The notes beneath the pieces are model-generated. The model was not told where the DNA came from. It was given only the letters and a program-made list of their open reading frames with translations, and did no database searches. Of a DNA stretch of 64,000 nucleotides, positions 1-9,151 are shown one piece after another (positions within the stretch are counted from its first letter, which is position 1; each line of letters begins with the position of its first letter). The position numbers and the translations under genes were made by a program. The stretch is from Paracoccaceae bacterium (lineage in GTDB: Bacteria; Pseudomonadota; Alphaproteobacteria; Rhodobacterales; Rhodobacteraceae). The DNA lies in NCBI GenBank assembly GCA_002709405.1, contig PAQV01000063.1, positions 1 through 64,000 of the forward strand, given 5' to 3'.

Positions 1-2
1 AC

Positions 3-602
3 AACGACACGCCCGAACGGGCCTCGCGCGCGTTCGACAAGGACCGCGACGGCTTTGTCATCTCGGGCGGCGGCGGCATCCTGGTCCTGGAAGAGCTGGA
101 GCACGCCAAGGCCCGCGGCGCCAAGATCTATGCCGAGGTCACGGGCTATGCGGCCACCTCGGACGGCCATGACATGGTCGCCCCCTCGGGCGAGGGCGGC
201 GAGCGGGCGATGCGCGGCGCGCTGCAGACCTTCGACCGCGACCGCACCATCGGCTACATCAACGCCCACGGGACCTCGACCCCGGTCGGCGACGTGGGCG
301 AGGTCGAGGCCGTGCGCCGCGTCTTCGGCAACGGCCCGGCCCCGCTGGTGTCGTCGACCAAGTCCATGACCGGCCATGCCCAGGGCGCGGCCGGCGCGCT
401 GGAAGCGGTGTTCTGCCTGCTCATGCTGAAAAACGATTTCATTGCCCCCTCGATCAATGTCGAAACCCTGGACCCGGACCTGGCAGAGGGCGAAATCGCC
501 ACCAGCACGGTCGAAAACGCCGGGCTCGACAGTGTGATGACGAATTCATTCGGCTTTGGCGGCACCAACGGATCCATGATCCTTTCCAGATACCACGGAT
601 AA
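3..602 (+). CDS. fabB: Beta-ketoacyl-ACP synthase I, C-terminal part (partial at window start)
   Basis: Condensing enzyme of type II fatty acid synthesis, cytoplasmic; elongates acyl-ACP with malonyl-ACP. Only the last about 199 residues are in the window. The thiolase-fold C-terminal half is clear: [11 protein letters not shown] holds the first catalytic His, and [16 protein letters not shown] holds the conserved Lys and second His; the Gly-rich end [11 protein letters not shown] is typical. The nucleophilic Cys lies upstream of the window. The TAA stop overlaps the ATG of fabI by one base, so the two are co-transcribed, as in the usual alphaproteobacterial fabA-fabB-fabI operon. FabF is the alternative, but the fabI neighbour favours FabB. 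Confidence 0.93.
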   Translation, partial: NDTPERASRAFDKDRDGFVISGGGGILVLEELEHAKARGAKIYAEVTGYAATSDGHDMVAPSGEGGERAMRGALQTFDRDRTIGYINAHGTSTPVGDVGEVEAVRRVFGNGPAPLVSSTKSMTGHAQGAAGALEAVFCLLMLKNDFIAPSINVETLDPDLAEGEIATSTVENAGLDSVMTNSFGFGGTNGSMILSRYHG

Positions 603-1399
603 TGACGATGTCGGACGTATTGAAAGGGAAGCGCGGACTGATCATGGGCGTGGCCAATGATCGCTCCATTGCCTGGGGTGTCGCGCGCGCCGCGCACGAG
701 GCCGGGGCCGAGCTCGCCTTCACCTACCAGGGCGAAGCCTTCGGCAAGCGTCTGGAGCCGCTGGCCCAGTCGATCGGGTCTGACTTCATGGTCGATTGCG
801 ACGTGACCGACGACGCCTCGCTGGATCGGGCCTTTGCCGCCCTGGCCGCGCGCTGGTCCAGCATCGACTTCGTCGTCCATGCCATCGCCTTTTCCGAAAA
901 GTCGGAACTGACGGGCCGGTTCCTGGATACCAGCCGGGCGAACTTCAAGAACTCGATGGACATCTCGGCCTATTCCTTTGTCGAGATCGCCCGCCGCGCC
1001 TATCCCCTGATGAAGGAAAACGGCGGCACGCTGCTGACCATGACCTACCAGGGTTCGCAGCGGGTGGTGCCGAACTACAATGTCATGGGCGTGGCCAAGG
1101 CGGCGCTTGAATCGGCGACGCGCTACCTGGCCAACGACCTGGGCCCCGACGGTATCCGCGTGAACGCGATTTCGCCTGGCCCGATGAAGACCCTGGCCGG
1201 AGCGGCCATCGGTGGCGCGCGCAAGACCTACAAGCACACCGAACAGAACGCGCCCTTGCGCTCGAACGCCACTCTGGAGGCCGTGGGCGGCACGGCCGTC
1301 TACCTGATCTCGGATGCAGGCGCCTATACGACCGGCGAAATCATCAAGGTGGATGGCGGGTTCCACGTGCTGGGCATGCCGCAGCCGGATCATCTGTAA
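602..1399 (+). CDS. fabI: Enoyl-ACP reductase, FabI type
   Basis: NAD(P)H-dependent enoyl-ACP reductase, last step of the fatty acid elongation cycle; target of triclosan-type inhibitors in other species. The 265-residue SDR protein has the divergent FabI nucleotide loop (GVANDRSIAWG, about residues 16-26), the YNVMGVAK Tyr-x6-Lys catalytic pair near residue 160, and the C-terminal VDGGFHVLGM. Length matches FabI. The ATG at 602 overlaps the fabB stop; a second in-frame ATG at 608 (MSDVLKGK) may be the true start. A strong terminator follows, so this is the last gene of the operon. Confidence 0.96.
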   Translation: MTMSDVLKGKRGLIMGVANDRSIAWGVARAAHEAGAELAFTYQGEAFGKRLEPLAQSIGSDFMVDCDVTDDASLDRAFAALAARWSSIDFVVHAIAFSEKSELTGRFLDTSRANFKNSMDISAYSFVEIARRAYPLMKENGGTLLTMTYQGSQRVVPNYNVMGVAKAALESATRYLANDLGPDGIRVNAISPGPMKTLAGAAIGGARKTYKHTEQNAPLRSNATLEAVGGTAVYLISDAGAYTTGEIIKVDGGFHVLGMPQPDHL

Positions 1400-1434
1400 C
1401 CGTTACCGCACTTAAACGGACGGAAAAGACACGG

Positions 1435-1458
1435 GGGCGCCACTTGGGCGCCCTTTTT
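1435..1458 (+). terminator. Rho-independent terminator after fabI
   Basis: Perfect 7-bp stem GGGCGCC (1435-1441) / GGCGCCC (1447-1453), a 5-base loop, then five T. It lies 36 bases after the fabI stop. Confidence 0.9.
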
Positions 1459-1506
1459 CGTTTGTAGCGTGACCTTGGGGAAAAGGGGACGATTACGTTC
1501 ACTCAC

Positions 1507-1713
1507 ATGTACCATTTTGACGATTACACTACAGAGGCGTTTCGACGCCCCGCCTGGGCCCGCTGGTTGACACGAGTCATGCTTCTGGCGTCCAGCATAT
1601 TGATGATCACGGTCATCCTGTCGCAACCCAAGACCGCGTTGCAGATCGAACGATCTGTCAGCCGCCTGCACGATGGTGCGGGCGCTGTGACCACGCAGCC
1701 TGGGGGCGAATGA
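1507..1713 (+). CDS. Small putative single-pass membrane protein, unknown function
   Basis: A 68-residue reading frame in the gap between fabI and the next operon. Its middle (about residues 20-40, WLTRVMLLASSILMITVIL) is a convincing membrane segment, preceded by Arg/Trp-rich residues that would stay in the cytoplasm. I see no good ribosome binding site before the ATG, and the frame is short, so it may not be expressed. Nothing identifies a function. It stands alone after the fabI terminator; 1714-2005 downstream holds nothing I can name. Confidence 0.45.
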   Translation: MYHFDDYTTEAFRRPAWARWLTRVMLLASSILMITVILSQPKTALQIERSVSRLHDGAGAVTTQPGGE

Positions 1714-2005
1714 CGCCACGCCGCCACGCGTGACGCATGGTCCGACAAACCTGCGACGCCGGGCGTGACACCGCATGCGAATGGGCCACACTTGCGCCGA
1801 ATTCGTTAACACTGGCAATCACTTGGCAGTCGACGCGGCCCCTTTCGGGCTGTCGTCGGCCGCCGGTGGCCGCCCATGACCAACCGACAGGATCTGCCGG
1901 CCCCCTGGGGCGGTCGAACCTGCCGTTCGGCGGGCCAATTCGGCCTGCCGGGCCTTCCCTCTTGCCGGGCGCTGTGCCACTCTGCGCCCAGAGGGAGGAG
2001 GCGAT

Positions 2006-2692
2006 ATGCCCATCAGGACCTGCATCTTCGATGCATATGGGACCTTGTTCGACGTGTCCGCGGCAGCGCGCCAGGCCGCGGGTGAACCGGGTTTCGAACG
2101 CTTGACGGACACCTGGTCCGGCGTCGCCCGTGACTGGCGGCTGAAACAGTTGCAATACAGCTGGCTGCGCGCGATCACGAATGCCCATACCGATTTCTGG
2201 GAAGTCACCCAGAACGGCCTGGACTGGGCGTTGGAAGCACACGGGTTGCAGGGCGATCCCGCGATCCGCACCCGTCTGCTGGACCTGTACTGGGAACTGC
2301 AATGCTACGACGAGGTGCCCGCCATGCTGGCCCGCCTGAAGGACGCCGGGCTGAACACGGCGATCCTGTCCAACGGCTCGCCCGACATGCTGGACGGCGC
2401 GGTGCGCTCGGCCGGGGTGTCAGACGTGCTGGACGACGTGCTGTCGGTCGAACAGGTGGGCATCTTCAAGCCCGACCGCCGGGTTTATGACCTGGTGATC
2501 GAGCGCTTCGGAGGGACGGCGGACAGCGTCCTCTTCATCTCCTCCAACGGCTGGGACGCCGCCGCCGCCAGTGGCTACGGCTTTGTCACCGCCTGGGTCA
2601 ACCGCGCCGGGGAACCGGTCGACCGGCTGCCCTGGACCCCCACCCACATCCTGGCCGACCTGGTCGGCATTCCTGACCTGACGAGAGGCTGA
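2006..2692 (+). CDS. Type II haloacid dehalogenase (HAD superfamily)
   Basis: Probable (S)-2-haloacid dehalogenase, hydrolysing 2-halocarboxylates to hydroxy acids in the cytoplasm. The 228 residues carry the L-2-HAD signatures in order: DAYGTLFD with the nucleophilic Asp near residue 9, LSNGSPDML (motif 2 Ser), the Lys of KPDRRVY, and SSNGWDAAAASGYG near the end. A good Shine-Dalgarno (gagggaggagg) precedes the ATG. Its last base overlaps the ATG of the following hydrolase, so it starts a catabolic operon. Real substrates could be other small phosphorylated or halogenated acids, but the SNGSPDML and SSNGWD boxes are specific to the dehalogenase branch. Confidence 0.88.
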   Translation: MPIRTCIFDAYGTLFDVSAAARQAAGEPGFERLTDTWSGVARDWRLKQLQYSWLRAITNAHTDFWEVTQNGLDWALEAHGLQGDPAIRTRLLDLYWELQCYDEVPAMLARLKDAGLNTAILSNGSPDMLDGAVRSAGVSDVLDDVLSVEQVGIFKPDRRVYDLVIERFGGTADSVLFISSNGWDAAAASGYGFVTAWVNRAGEPVDRLPWTPTHILADLVGIPDLTRG

Positions 2693-3537
2693 TGGCAACG
2701 TTTCGAACCTCAGACGGGCTGACCCTGTACTATGAAATCTCCGGTTCCGGCCCGCCCCTGGTGTGCCTGCCCGGCCTGACCCGCAATTGCCGCGACTTCG
2801 ATCCGCTGCGCGACGTGCTGGACGGCGTCCAGGTCATCGCGCTGGATTACCGCGGGCGGGGGCTGTCGGAATTCGACGAGGATTATCTGAATTACAACGT
2901 CCTGCGCGAAGGCCGGGACGTTCTGGACCTGATCGGCCACCTGGGCCTGGACAATGTCACCCTGCTGGGCACCTCGCGCGGCGGGCTGATTGCCATGGCC
3001 CTGGCCGCCAGCCACCCCGAGAAACTGGCGGGCGTGATCCTGAACGATGTCGGCCCCGAGGTCTGCCCCGGGGGCATCGCCCGGATCATGGAATACCTGG
3101 GCCGGCCGCCGCAAGTGCCCGACCTCGACGCCGCCGCGCAAGAGATGCAGCAACACCATGCCCGCACCTTCCCCGGCGTGCCCCTGCAGGTCTGGCGCCA
3201 GCAGGCCGAGGCCCAGTTCCGCGAGACCAGCGACGGCCTGGCCCTGCGCTACGACCCGCAATTGCGCCATGCCATCCTGGAACAGGCGGCGTCGGAAAAG
3301 GCGCCGGATCTGTGGCTGTTCTTCGAGGCGCTCAAAAGGCTGCCTGTCGGGTTGCTCCACGGCGTCAATTCCGACATCCTGCTGCCCGAAACGGTGGCCG
3401 AGATGCGCCGGCGGCATCCCGGCCTGATCGTGGGCGAGGTGCCAGACCGGGGTCACGTGCCATTTCTGGACGAACCCCAATGCCTGGACGTGATCCGGGC
3501 GGTACTGGCCGAGGCGGAATGTCTGACATTGACATGA
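2692..3537 (+). CDS. Alpha/beta-fold hydrolase
   Basis: A 281-residue serine hydrolase of unknown substrate. It has the oxyanion region near residue 25 (CLPGLTRNCRDF), the nucleophile elbow GTSRGG near residue 97, and a C-terminal catalytic His in PDRGHVPFLDEP. No signal peptide, so cytoplasmic. It starts on the last base of the dehalogenase stop (TGATG) and overlaps the next gene by 19 bases, so translation of the three is coupled. It could be an esterase or a C-C hydrolase feeding the pca-type genes downstream; the sequence does not settle which. Confidence 0.87.
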   Translation: MATFRTSDGLTLYYEISGSGPPLVCLPGLTRNCRDFDPLRDVLDGVQVIALDYRGRGLSEFDEDYLNYNVLREGRDVLDLIGHLGLDNVTLLGTSRGGLIAMALAASHPEKLAGVILNDVGPEVCPGGIARIMEYLGRPPQVPDLDAAAQEMQQHHARTFPGVPLQVWRQQAEAQFRETSDGLALRYDPQLRHAILEQAASEKAPDLWLFFEALKRLPVGLLHGVNSDILLPETVAEMRRRHPGLIVGEVPDRGHVPFLDEPQCLDVIRAVLAEAECLTLT

Positions 3538-4499
3538 TCGCGGCGGCCGCCGAGCGGCTTTCGGGCCATGTTCGGCGGACGCCATTACTGACATCACCCT
3601 TCCTGGACGAGATCGCCGGCAGGCAGGTCTTCGTGAAACCCGAGTGCCTGCAGCATACCGGCAGCTTCAAGTTCCGCGGCGCCTGGTCGGCGATCTCGGC
3701 CCTTGATCCGGATCTGCGCGTGCGCGGGGTCATCGCCTATTCCAGCGGCAACCACGCCCAGGGCGTGGCGCTGGCCGCGAAGATGCACGGGGTGCCGGCG
3801 GTGATCATCATGCCCTCGGACGCGCCGGCGCTGAAAATCGCCAACACCCGGGCGCTGGGGGCCGAGGTCCGGCTTTACGATCGCGCCGGGGAGTCCCGGG
3901 AAGAGATCGGCGAGGCGCTGGCCTCGGACCGCGGCCTGACCCTGATCCGCCCCTTCGACGAACCTCTGGTCATTGCGGGCCAGGGCACCTGCGGGCTGGA
4001 GATCGCCGAACAGGCCGCCGAACACGGCGTGACCGAGGCCGATGTCCTGGTCTGCTGCGGTGGCGGCGGGCTGACCTCGGGGGTGGCCCTGGCGCTAGAG
4101 GCCAAGGCCCCGGGGATGCGCGTGCGCCCGGCCGAACCCGAAGGCTTCGACGACGTGAAACGGTCGCTGCAGGCGGGCGCGATCCAGCGCAACAATGCCG
4201 AGGCCGGGGGCCTGTGCGATGCCATCCTGACCCCCGCCCCGGGCCAGCTGACCTTCCCGATCCTGTCGCGCCTATGCGGCCCGGGCGTGGTGGTGACCGA
4301 GGACGAGGCCCTGCGGGCCATGGCCCTGGCCTTCCTGCGCCTGAAGATCGTGATCGAACCCGGAGGCGCCGTGGGCCTGGCCGCGGCCCTGTTTCATGGC
4401 GACGAGATCGAGGGCGACAGCGTGATCGCGGTGGCCTCGGGCGGCAACGTGGATCCGGCGGTCTTCCGGATGGCGCTGGACCGGCTCGACGCGGCCTGA
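3519..4499 (+). CDS. PLP-dependent threonine/serine dehydratase family protein
   Basis: Fold-type II PLP enzyme, 326 residues, most likely threonine ammonia-lyase (threonine to 2-oxobutyrate plus ammonia); serine racemase or hydroxyaspartate lyase activity is possible. The PLP lysine is in GSFKFRGA near residue 50, SSGNHAQG binds substrate, and the phosphate loop is CCGGGGLTSG. There is no C-terminal ACT domain, so it is the short catabolic form, not feedback-inhibited IlvA. The ATG at 3519 lies inside the end of the preceding gene; starting here gives MSDIDMIAAAAERL, a normal N-terminus. Followed after 27 bases by pcaD. Confidence 0.88.
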   Translation: MSDIDMIAAAAERLSGHVRRTPLLTSPFLDEIAGRQVFVKPECLQHTGSFKFRGAWSAISALDPDLRVRGVIAYSSGNHAQGVALAAKMHGVPAVIIMPSDAPALKIANTRALGAEVRLYDRAGESREEIGEALASDRGLTLIRPFDEPLVIAGQGTCGLEIAEQAAEHGVTEADVLVCCGGGGLTSGVALALEAKAPGMRVRPAEPEGFDDVKRSLQAGAIQRNNAEAGGLCDAILTPAPGQLTFPILSRLCGPGVVVTEDEALRAMALAFLRLKIVIEPGGAVGLAAALFHGDEIEGDSVIAVASGGNVDPAVFRMALDRLDAA

Positions 4500-4526
4500 C
4501 CGCGCCCGCCCGCAAGGAGACTTCGG

Positions 4527-5315
4527 ATGCAGATTGCCGACCTGGGCGACGTCCAGCTGCACTATCGCACAGACGGGCCCGCCGACGGCCCGCCCGTGGT
4601 CTTCGCCAATTCGCTGGGCACCGACCTGCGGCTGTGGGATCCGCTGCTGCCCCTGCTGCCCGCCGGCCTGCGGATCATCCGCTACGACAAGCGCGGGCAC
4701 GGGCTGTCCTCGCTGCCCCGCCCGCCCTATTCCATGGGCGCGCTGGTCAAGGATGCCGAACGGCTGCTGGACCACCTTCAGGTGCGCAACGCGGTGATGG
4801 TCGGCCTGTCGATCGGCGGCATGATCGCCCAGGGGCTGGCGGTCAAGCGGCTGGACATGGTGCGCGCCCTGGTGCTGTCGAACACGGCCGCAAAGATCGG
4901 CACGCGTGAGATGTGGCAGGACCGCACCCGGGCGGTGGAAGCGGCGGGCATCGCGCCCATGGCCGATGCCGTCATGGAGCGCTGGTTCTCGCCCGCCTTC
5001 CGCGCCACGTCCGAGCTGGCCTTGTGGCGCAACATGCTGGTCCGCCAGCCGGCCGACGGCTACGCGGGGTGTTGCGCGGCCATCGCGGGCACCGATTTCT
5101 ACACGCCCACCGCCTCGCTGCGCCTGCCCGTCCTGGGCATTGCCGGAACCGAGGACGGGTCCACCCCGCCCGACCTCGTGCGCGAGACGGTTGACCTGAT
5201 CCCCGGGTCGCGCTTTCACCTGATCCGCGGCGCGGGCCACCTGCCCTGCGTCGAGAAACCCGCCGAATACGCCGAGGCCCTGAGCGGCTTCCTGCGCGAC
5301 ATCGGCCATATCTGA
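4527..5315 (+). CDS. pcaD: 3-oxoadipate enol-lactonase
   Basis: Hydrolyses 3-oxoadipate enol-lactone to 3-oxoadipate in the protocatechuate branch of the beta-ketoadipate pathway. The 262-residue alpha/beta hydrolase has the PcaD pattern: FANSLGTDLRLWD after the first strand, YDKRGHGLS, nucleophile GLSIGGMIAQGLA near residue 95, and the His of RGAGHLPCVEKP. An aaggaga box precedes the ATG. Immediately followed by pcaB, which supports the assignment. The other pathway genes (pcaGH, pcaC, pcaIJ) are not in the window. Confidence 0.92.
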   Translation: MQIADLGDVQLHYRTDGPADGPPVVFANSLGTDLRLWDPLLPLLPAGLRIIRYDKRGHGLSSLPRPPYSMGALVKDAERLLDHLQVRNAVMVGLSIGGMIAQGLAVKRLDMVRALVLSNTAAKIGTREMWQDRTRAVEAAGIAPMADAVMERWFSPAFRATSELALWRNMLVRQPADGYAGCCAAIAGTDFYTPTASLRLPVLGIAGTEDGSTPPDLVRETVDLIPGSRFHLIRGAGHLPCVEKPAEYAEALSGFLRDIGHI

Positions 5316-5340
5316 GACCCGAAACGAGAAGTGAGCCGCC

Positions 5341-6678
5341 ATGTCCGGATCTGTCTTTGACAGCGCTCTTTACAGCCGCCTGTTTCCCACCGGCGAGGTG
5401 GGCCGCCTGTTCACCGACACCGCCGAGATCCGCGCCATGCTGCTGGTCGAAGGCGCTCTGGCCAAGGCCCAGGGCGGGCTGGGCGTGATCCCGGACACCG
5501 CGGCCAGCCAGATCCACCGCGCCGCGATGGAGGCCGCGATCGACCCGGCGGCGCTGGCCGGGGCGACCGGCACCAACGGCGTGCCTGTGCCCGCCCTTGT
5601 CGGGGCCTTCCGCGAGGCCATCGCCGCACCCGAGGCGCGGGTCTTCGTGCATTGGGGGGCGACCTCGCAGGACATCGCCGACACCGGGCTGATGCTGCGC
5701 CTGCGCCAGGCGCTGGCCCTGATCGAGGACGACTTGACGGGCTGCGTGAAGGCCCTGGGGCAACTGGCCCAGGACCATGCCCGGACCCCGATGGCCGCAC
5801 GCACCTATGGCCAGCACGCCACGCCCACGGCCTTCGGGACGGTGGTGGCGGGCTGGGGCACGCCTCTGCTGGACCTGCTGGACGAATTGCCGGGCCTGCG
5901 GGCCAACCTGTGGGTGTCGCTGTCGGGGGCCTCGGGGACCTCGGCCGCGCTGGGGGACCAGGCCCCGCAGATCCGGGCCGCCCTGGCCGAGGCCCTGGCC
6001 CTGACCGATCCCGGCCGCAGCTGGCACACCGACCGGGCCCCGGTGCTGAAGATCGCCGGATGGCTGGCCCGCCTTTCGCTGGCCCTGGGCAAGATGGGCG
6101 AGGACCTGATCCTGCATGCCCAGTCCGACCTGGCCGAGGTGCGCCTGGGCGGGGCCGGAGGGTCCTCGACCATGCCGCAGAAACAGAACCCAGTGGGGCC
6201 GTCGGTGCTGGTGGCCCTCGCCCGCCAGTCGGCCGCCTTGCACGGCGCGCTGCAAAGCGCCGGGATGCAGCGGTTCCAGCGCGACGGCGCGGCGTGGTTC
6301 ACCGAGTGGATGTCCCTGCCCCAGCTGGTGCTGGGCACCGCCGCCGCCACCCGGACCGCCGCCACCCTCGCCCAGGCGATCACCCCCGACGCCCAGGCCA
6401 TGGCCCGCGCCTTCGATGGCCCCGGCCAGATGATGATGGCCGAGGCCCTGTCCTTTGCCCTGGCCGACACCATGCCCCGCCCCGAGGCCCAGGCCGCGGT
6501 CAAGGCTTTGTGCCGCGAGGCGACCTCGACCGGCCGGCCCCTGTCACAGATTGTCGCAGAGGCGCATCCCGACCTGCCCGGCGATCTCTTCGATCCGCGC
6601 GCGCATATGGGGCAGGCCCCGGCCGAGGCGGTCCAATTTGCGGCCCGTGCCGCAACGATCCCGGCGCAAGGCGATTGA
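5341..6678 (+). CDS. pcaB: 3-carboxy-cis,cis-muconate cycloisomerase
   Basis: Converts 3-carboxymuconate to 4-carboxymuconolactone, the step after protocatechuate 3,4-cleavage. It is a member of the fumarase/aspartase superfamily; 445 residues, with HWGATSQDIADT near residue 105, TYGQHATPTAFG, and the superfamily signature GGSSTMPQKQNP near residue 275. Lies 25 bases after pcaD with a Shine-Dalgarno-like gaagtgagc. Together pcaD and pcaB form a fragment of the protocatechuate pathway inside a mixed catabolic operon. Confidence 0.92.
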   Translation: MSGSVFDSALYSRLFPTGEVGRLFTDTAEIRAMLLVEGALAKAQGGLGVIPDTAASQIHRAAMEAAIDPAALAGATGTNGVPVPALVGAFREAIAAPEARVFVHWGATSQDIADTGLMLRLRQALALIEDDLTGCVKALGQLAQDHARTPMAARTYGQHATPTAFGTVVAGWGTPLLDLLDELPGLRANLWVSLSGASGTSAALGDQAPQIRAALAEALALTDPGRSWHTDRAPVLKIAGWLARLSLALGKMGEDLILHAQSDLAEVRLGGAGGSSTMPQKQNPVGPSVLVALARQSAALHGALQSAGMQRFQRDGAAWFTEWMSLPQLVLGTAAATRTAATLAQAITPDAQAMARAFDGPGQMMMAEALSFALADTMPRPEAQAAVKALCREATSTGRPLSQIVAEAHPDLPGDLFDPRAHMGQAPAEAVQFAARAATIPAQGD

Positions 6679-6731
6679 CGTTCCGGAAAGCGCGCGCATA
6701 GCTGGGGCCAGAGTTCTTACGTTGGGTTCCC

Positions 6732-7940
6732 GTGCGACTATCAACCGTCGTCATACTTACGACCGTCATGATCGACGCCATGGGCATTGGGTTGATCCTG
6801 CCGGTGATGCCCGACCTGATCATCGACGTGCATGGCGGCACCCTGGCCAATGCCGCCGTCTGGGGCGGTATCCTGTCCACCGCCTTTGCGGTGATGCAGT
6901 TCCTCTTCGGTCCGATGGTGGGCAGCCTGTCCGATGCGATCGGCCGGCGCCCGGTGATCCTGGTGTCCTTGCTGGTGCTGGGGCTGGATTACCTGGTGAT
7001 GGCCCTGGCCGACTCGATATGGCTGCTGCTGGCCGGGCGGGTGCTGGGGGGCATGGCCTCGGCCACCTATGCCACTGCCACCGCCTACATGGCCGACATG
7101 TCCGAACCGCACGAGAAATCAGCCAATTTCGGGCTGGTCGCAGGGGCCTTCGGGGCGGGCTTCGTGCTGGGCCCCCTGCTCGGCGGCCTGCTGGGAGAAT
7201 TCGGACCGCGCGCGCCGTTCTACGTGGCCTCGGGCCTGTCGCTGCTGAATGCCGCCGCGGGCCTGTTCGTGCTGCGCGAAACCGTGACCGACCGCATCGC
7301 CCGCCCGATGAGCTGGAACCGGGCCAACCCCTTTGCCGCCTTCCGGCACATGGCCCGCCTGCCCGGCATCAAGCCCCTGCTGGTGGTGATCCTGCTGTAC
7401 CAGCTGGCGATCAATTCCTATGCCGCCGTCTGGGCTTATTTCACCCAGGCCCGGTTTGACTGGACCCCGCAGATCATCGGCCTGTCGCTGGGACTTTACG
7501 GCATCACCGTGGCCCTTGTGCAGGGCGGGTTCATCCGCATCGCCCTGCGCCGCTGGGGCGAACGGCGCACGGTGATCCTGGGCCATGTCTGCGAATTCTG
7601 CGCCTTTGCCGCGATCATCATCGTGCCCTTCAGCACCGGGCTGTTGATGCTGACCCCGCTGGCCGCCATCGGCGCGATCTCGATCCCCGCGCTTCAGGGG
7701 CTGATGAGCCGCGTGGTCGCCGACAACGAACAGGGCGCGCTGCAGGGGGTGATCGTGTCGGCCAATGCGCTGGCGATGATCTTTTCGCCCCTGGTCATGA
7801 CCTCGATCTTTGCGGCCTTCACGCGCGACGGCGGCCCCGTGTACTTTCCCGGAGCCCCCTTCGTCCTGTCGGCCGTGCTGGTGATCGCCGCCCTTGCCGT
7901 CTTTTTGCGCACCGGGCCTTCCGTAACGTCATCGACCTGA
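6732..7940 (+). CDS. MFS transporter, TetA/multidrug-like
   Basis: Twelve-helix major facilitator of the inner membrane, 402 residues, close to the tetracycline-efflux (DHA1) group. The first helix MIDAMGIGLILPVMPDLI is typical of TetA-like proteins, and loop 2-3 carries motif A, GSLSDAIGRRPVI, near residue 63. The frame opens with GTG at 6732; an ATG at 6768 would cut into helix 1, so the GTG is preferred. It lies 53 bases after pcaB and may export or import aromatic-pathway intermediates rather than antibiotics. Substrate unknown. Confidence 0.88.
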   Translation: MRLSTVVILTTVMIDAMGIGLILPVMPDLIIDVHGGTLANAAVWGGILSTAFAVMQFLFGPMVGSLSDAIGRRPVILVSLLVLGLDYLVMALADSIWLLLAGRVLGGMASATYATATAYMADMSEPHEKSANFGLVAGAFGAGFVLGPLLGGLLGEFGPRAPFYVASGLSLLNAAAGLFVLRETVTDRIARPMSWNRANPFAAFRHMARLPGIKPLLVVILLYQLAINSYAAVWAYFTQARFDWTPQIIGLSLGLYGITVALVQGGFIRIALRRWGERRTVILGHVCEFCAFAAIIIVPFSTGLLMLTPLAAIGAISIPALQGLMSRVVADNEQGALQGVIVSANALAMIFSPLVMTSIFAAFTRDGGPVYFPGAPFVLSAVLVIAALAVFLRTGPSVTSST

Positions 7941-8013
7941 CCTGTCGCATTCAGGGTAGCCGCGCCGCGCAGAGGGCCCCAACGTAGGGTCAATTGTCAA
8001 ACGGAGAGCCGCC

Positions 8014-9099
8014 ATGCAAACCGTCAAAGCCGCCGTCTGCCGCGCGTTCAACGAACCCCTGGTCGTCGAGACCGTCTCGCTGGCGCCGCCCGGCCCCGGC
8101 CAGGTCGAGGTCACGCTGGATGCCGTGGCGATCTGCCATTCCGACATCTCCTTTGCCGAGGGCGCCTGGGGCGGCCCGCTGCCGGCCGTCTACGGGCACG
8201 AGGCCGCCGGGCGGATCACCGCGCTGGGGGCGGGCGTTCAAGGGTTCGACGAAGGCGACGCGGTGGTCGTCACCCTGATCCGGCCCTGCGGGCATTGCGT
8301 CAACTGCGCGACCGGCCAGCCGACGATCTGCACCACGACCTTCGACACGGCCAGCCATCCCCTGGCCGCGGACAACGGCGCACCGATGTACCAGGCGATG
8401 AATTGCGGTGCCTTCGCCGAAAAGGTCGTCGTCGACACCGGCCAGATCGTGAAACTGCCCGATGACATGCCCCGCGACGTGGCCTGCCTGCTGGCCTGCG
8501 GGGTGATCACCGGCGTCGGCGCGGCCGTCCATGCGGCCGGATTGCGGGCCGGCCAGGACGTGGTTGTGATCGGGGCCGGAGGCGTCGGGCTGAACGCCAT
8601 CCAGGGCGCGCGCATCGCCGGAGCCCGGCGCATCGTGGCCGTCGACATGACCGAGGACAAGCTGGCCGTGGCCCGTGATTTCGGGGCCACCCACGGCGTT
8701 CTGGCGACCGAACCCAAGCCCTGGCGCGCCGCCCAGGCTGCGCTCGGGCGCGGGGCCGATGCGGTGCTGGTCACCGTGGGCTTTGCGCCCGCCTACACCG
8801 ACGCGCCGAAATACCTGGGCTTCGGGGGCAAGGTCGTGGCCATCGGCATGCCGCACAGCGGGGCCATGGCCGAGTACGAACCGGTCACCCTGTCCTTTGC
8901 CGGGCAGAAGGTGATCGGGTCCAAGATGGGCGACGTGGTGATCCAGCGCGATATCCCGTGGATGGTCGACCTGTACCAGCAGGGCCGCCTGAAACTTGAC
9001 GAGCTTGTGTCGGGGCGCTGGACGCTCGAGCAGATCAACGAGGCCATCGCCGACACCAAGACCGGCGGGGCAAAGCGCAACGTGATCGTCTTCGGCTGA
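8014..9099 (+). CDS. Zinc-dependent alcohol dehydrogenase (MDR family)
   Basis: Medium-chain dehydrogenase/reductase, 361 residues, two zinc sites. The catalytic zinc ligands are the Cys of AICHSD near residue 39 and the His-Glu of YGHEAAGR; the structural zinc is bound by four Cys in CGHCVNCATGQPTIC near residues 92-106. The Rossmann motif is VIGAGGVGLNAIQGARIAG near residue 190. It most resembles class III/benzyl-alcohol type enzymes; substrate not determinable. Shine-Dalgarno acggagagccgcc before the ATG. It precedes a sugar-acid dehydratase-like gene by 52 bases, suggesting a shared carbohydrate or alcohol oxidation route. Confidence 0.9.
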   Translation: MQTVKAAVCRAFNEPLVVETVSLAPPGPGQVEVTLDAVAICHSDISFAEGAWGGPLPAVYGHEAAGRITALGAGVQGFDEGDAVVVTLIRPCGHCVNCATGQPTICTTTFDTASHPLAADNGAPMYQAMNCGAFAEKVVVDTGQIVKLPDDMPRDVACLLACGVITGVGAAVHAAGLRAGQDVVVIGAGGVGLNAIQGARIAGARRIVAVDMTEDKLAVARDFGATHGVLATEPKPWRAAQAALGRGADAVLVTVGFAPAYTDAPKYLGFGGKVVAIGMPHSGAMAEYEPVTLSFAGQKVIGSKMGDVVIQRDIPWMVDLYQQGRLKLDELVSGRWTLEQINEAIADTKTGGAKRNVIVFG

Positions 9100-9151
9100 T
9101 CCGCGCCCGGCCTGCCTGCCAACCTGTCCCGACACCACGAAAGGACCGGCC

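Noticed and set aside
1735-2105. 122-codon + frame before the dehalogenase
   Set aside because: Overlaps the dehalogenase start in another frame, no ribosome binding site, Arg/Pro-rich shadow.
2763-3518. Long + frame in front of the threonine dehydratase
   Set aside because: It is the dehydratase frame running back through the hydrolase gene; its Arg/Pro/Gly-rich translation is a GC-frame shadow.
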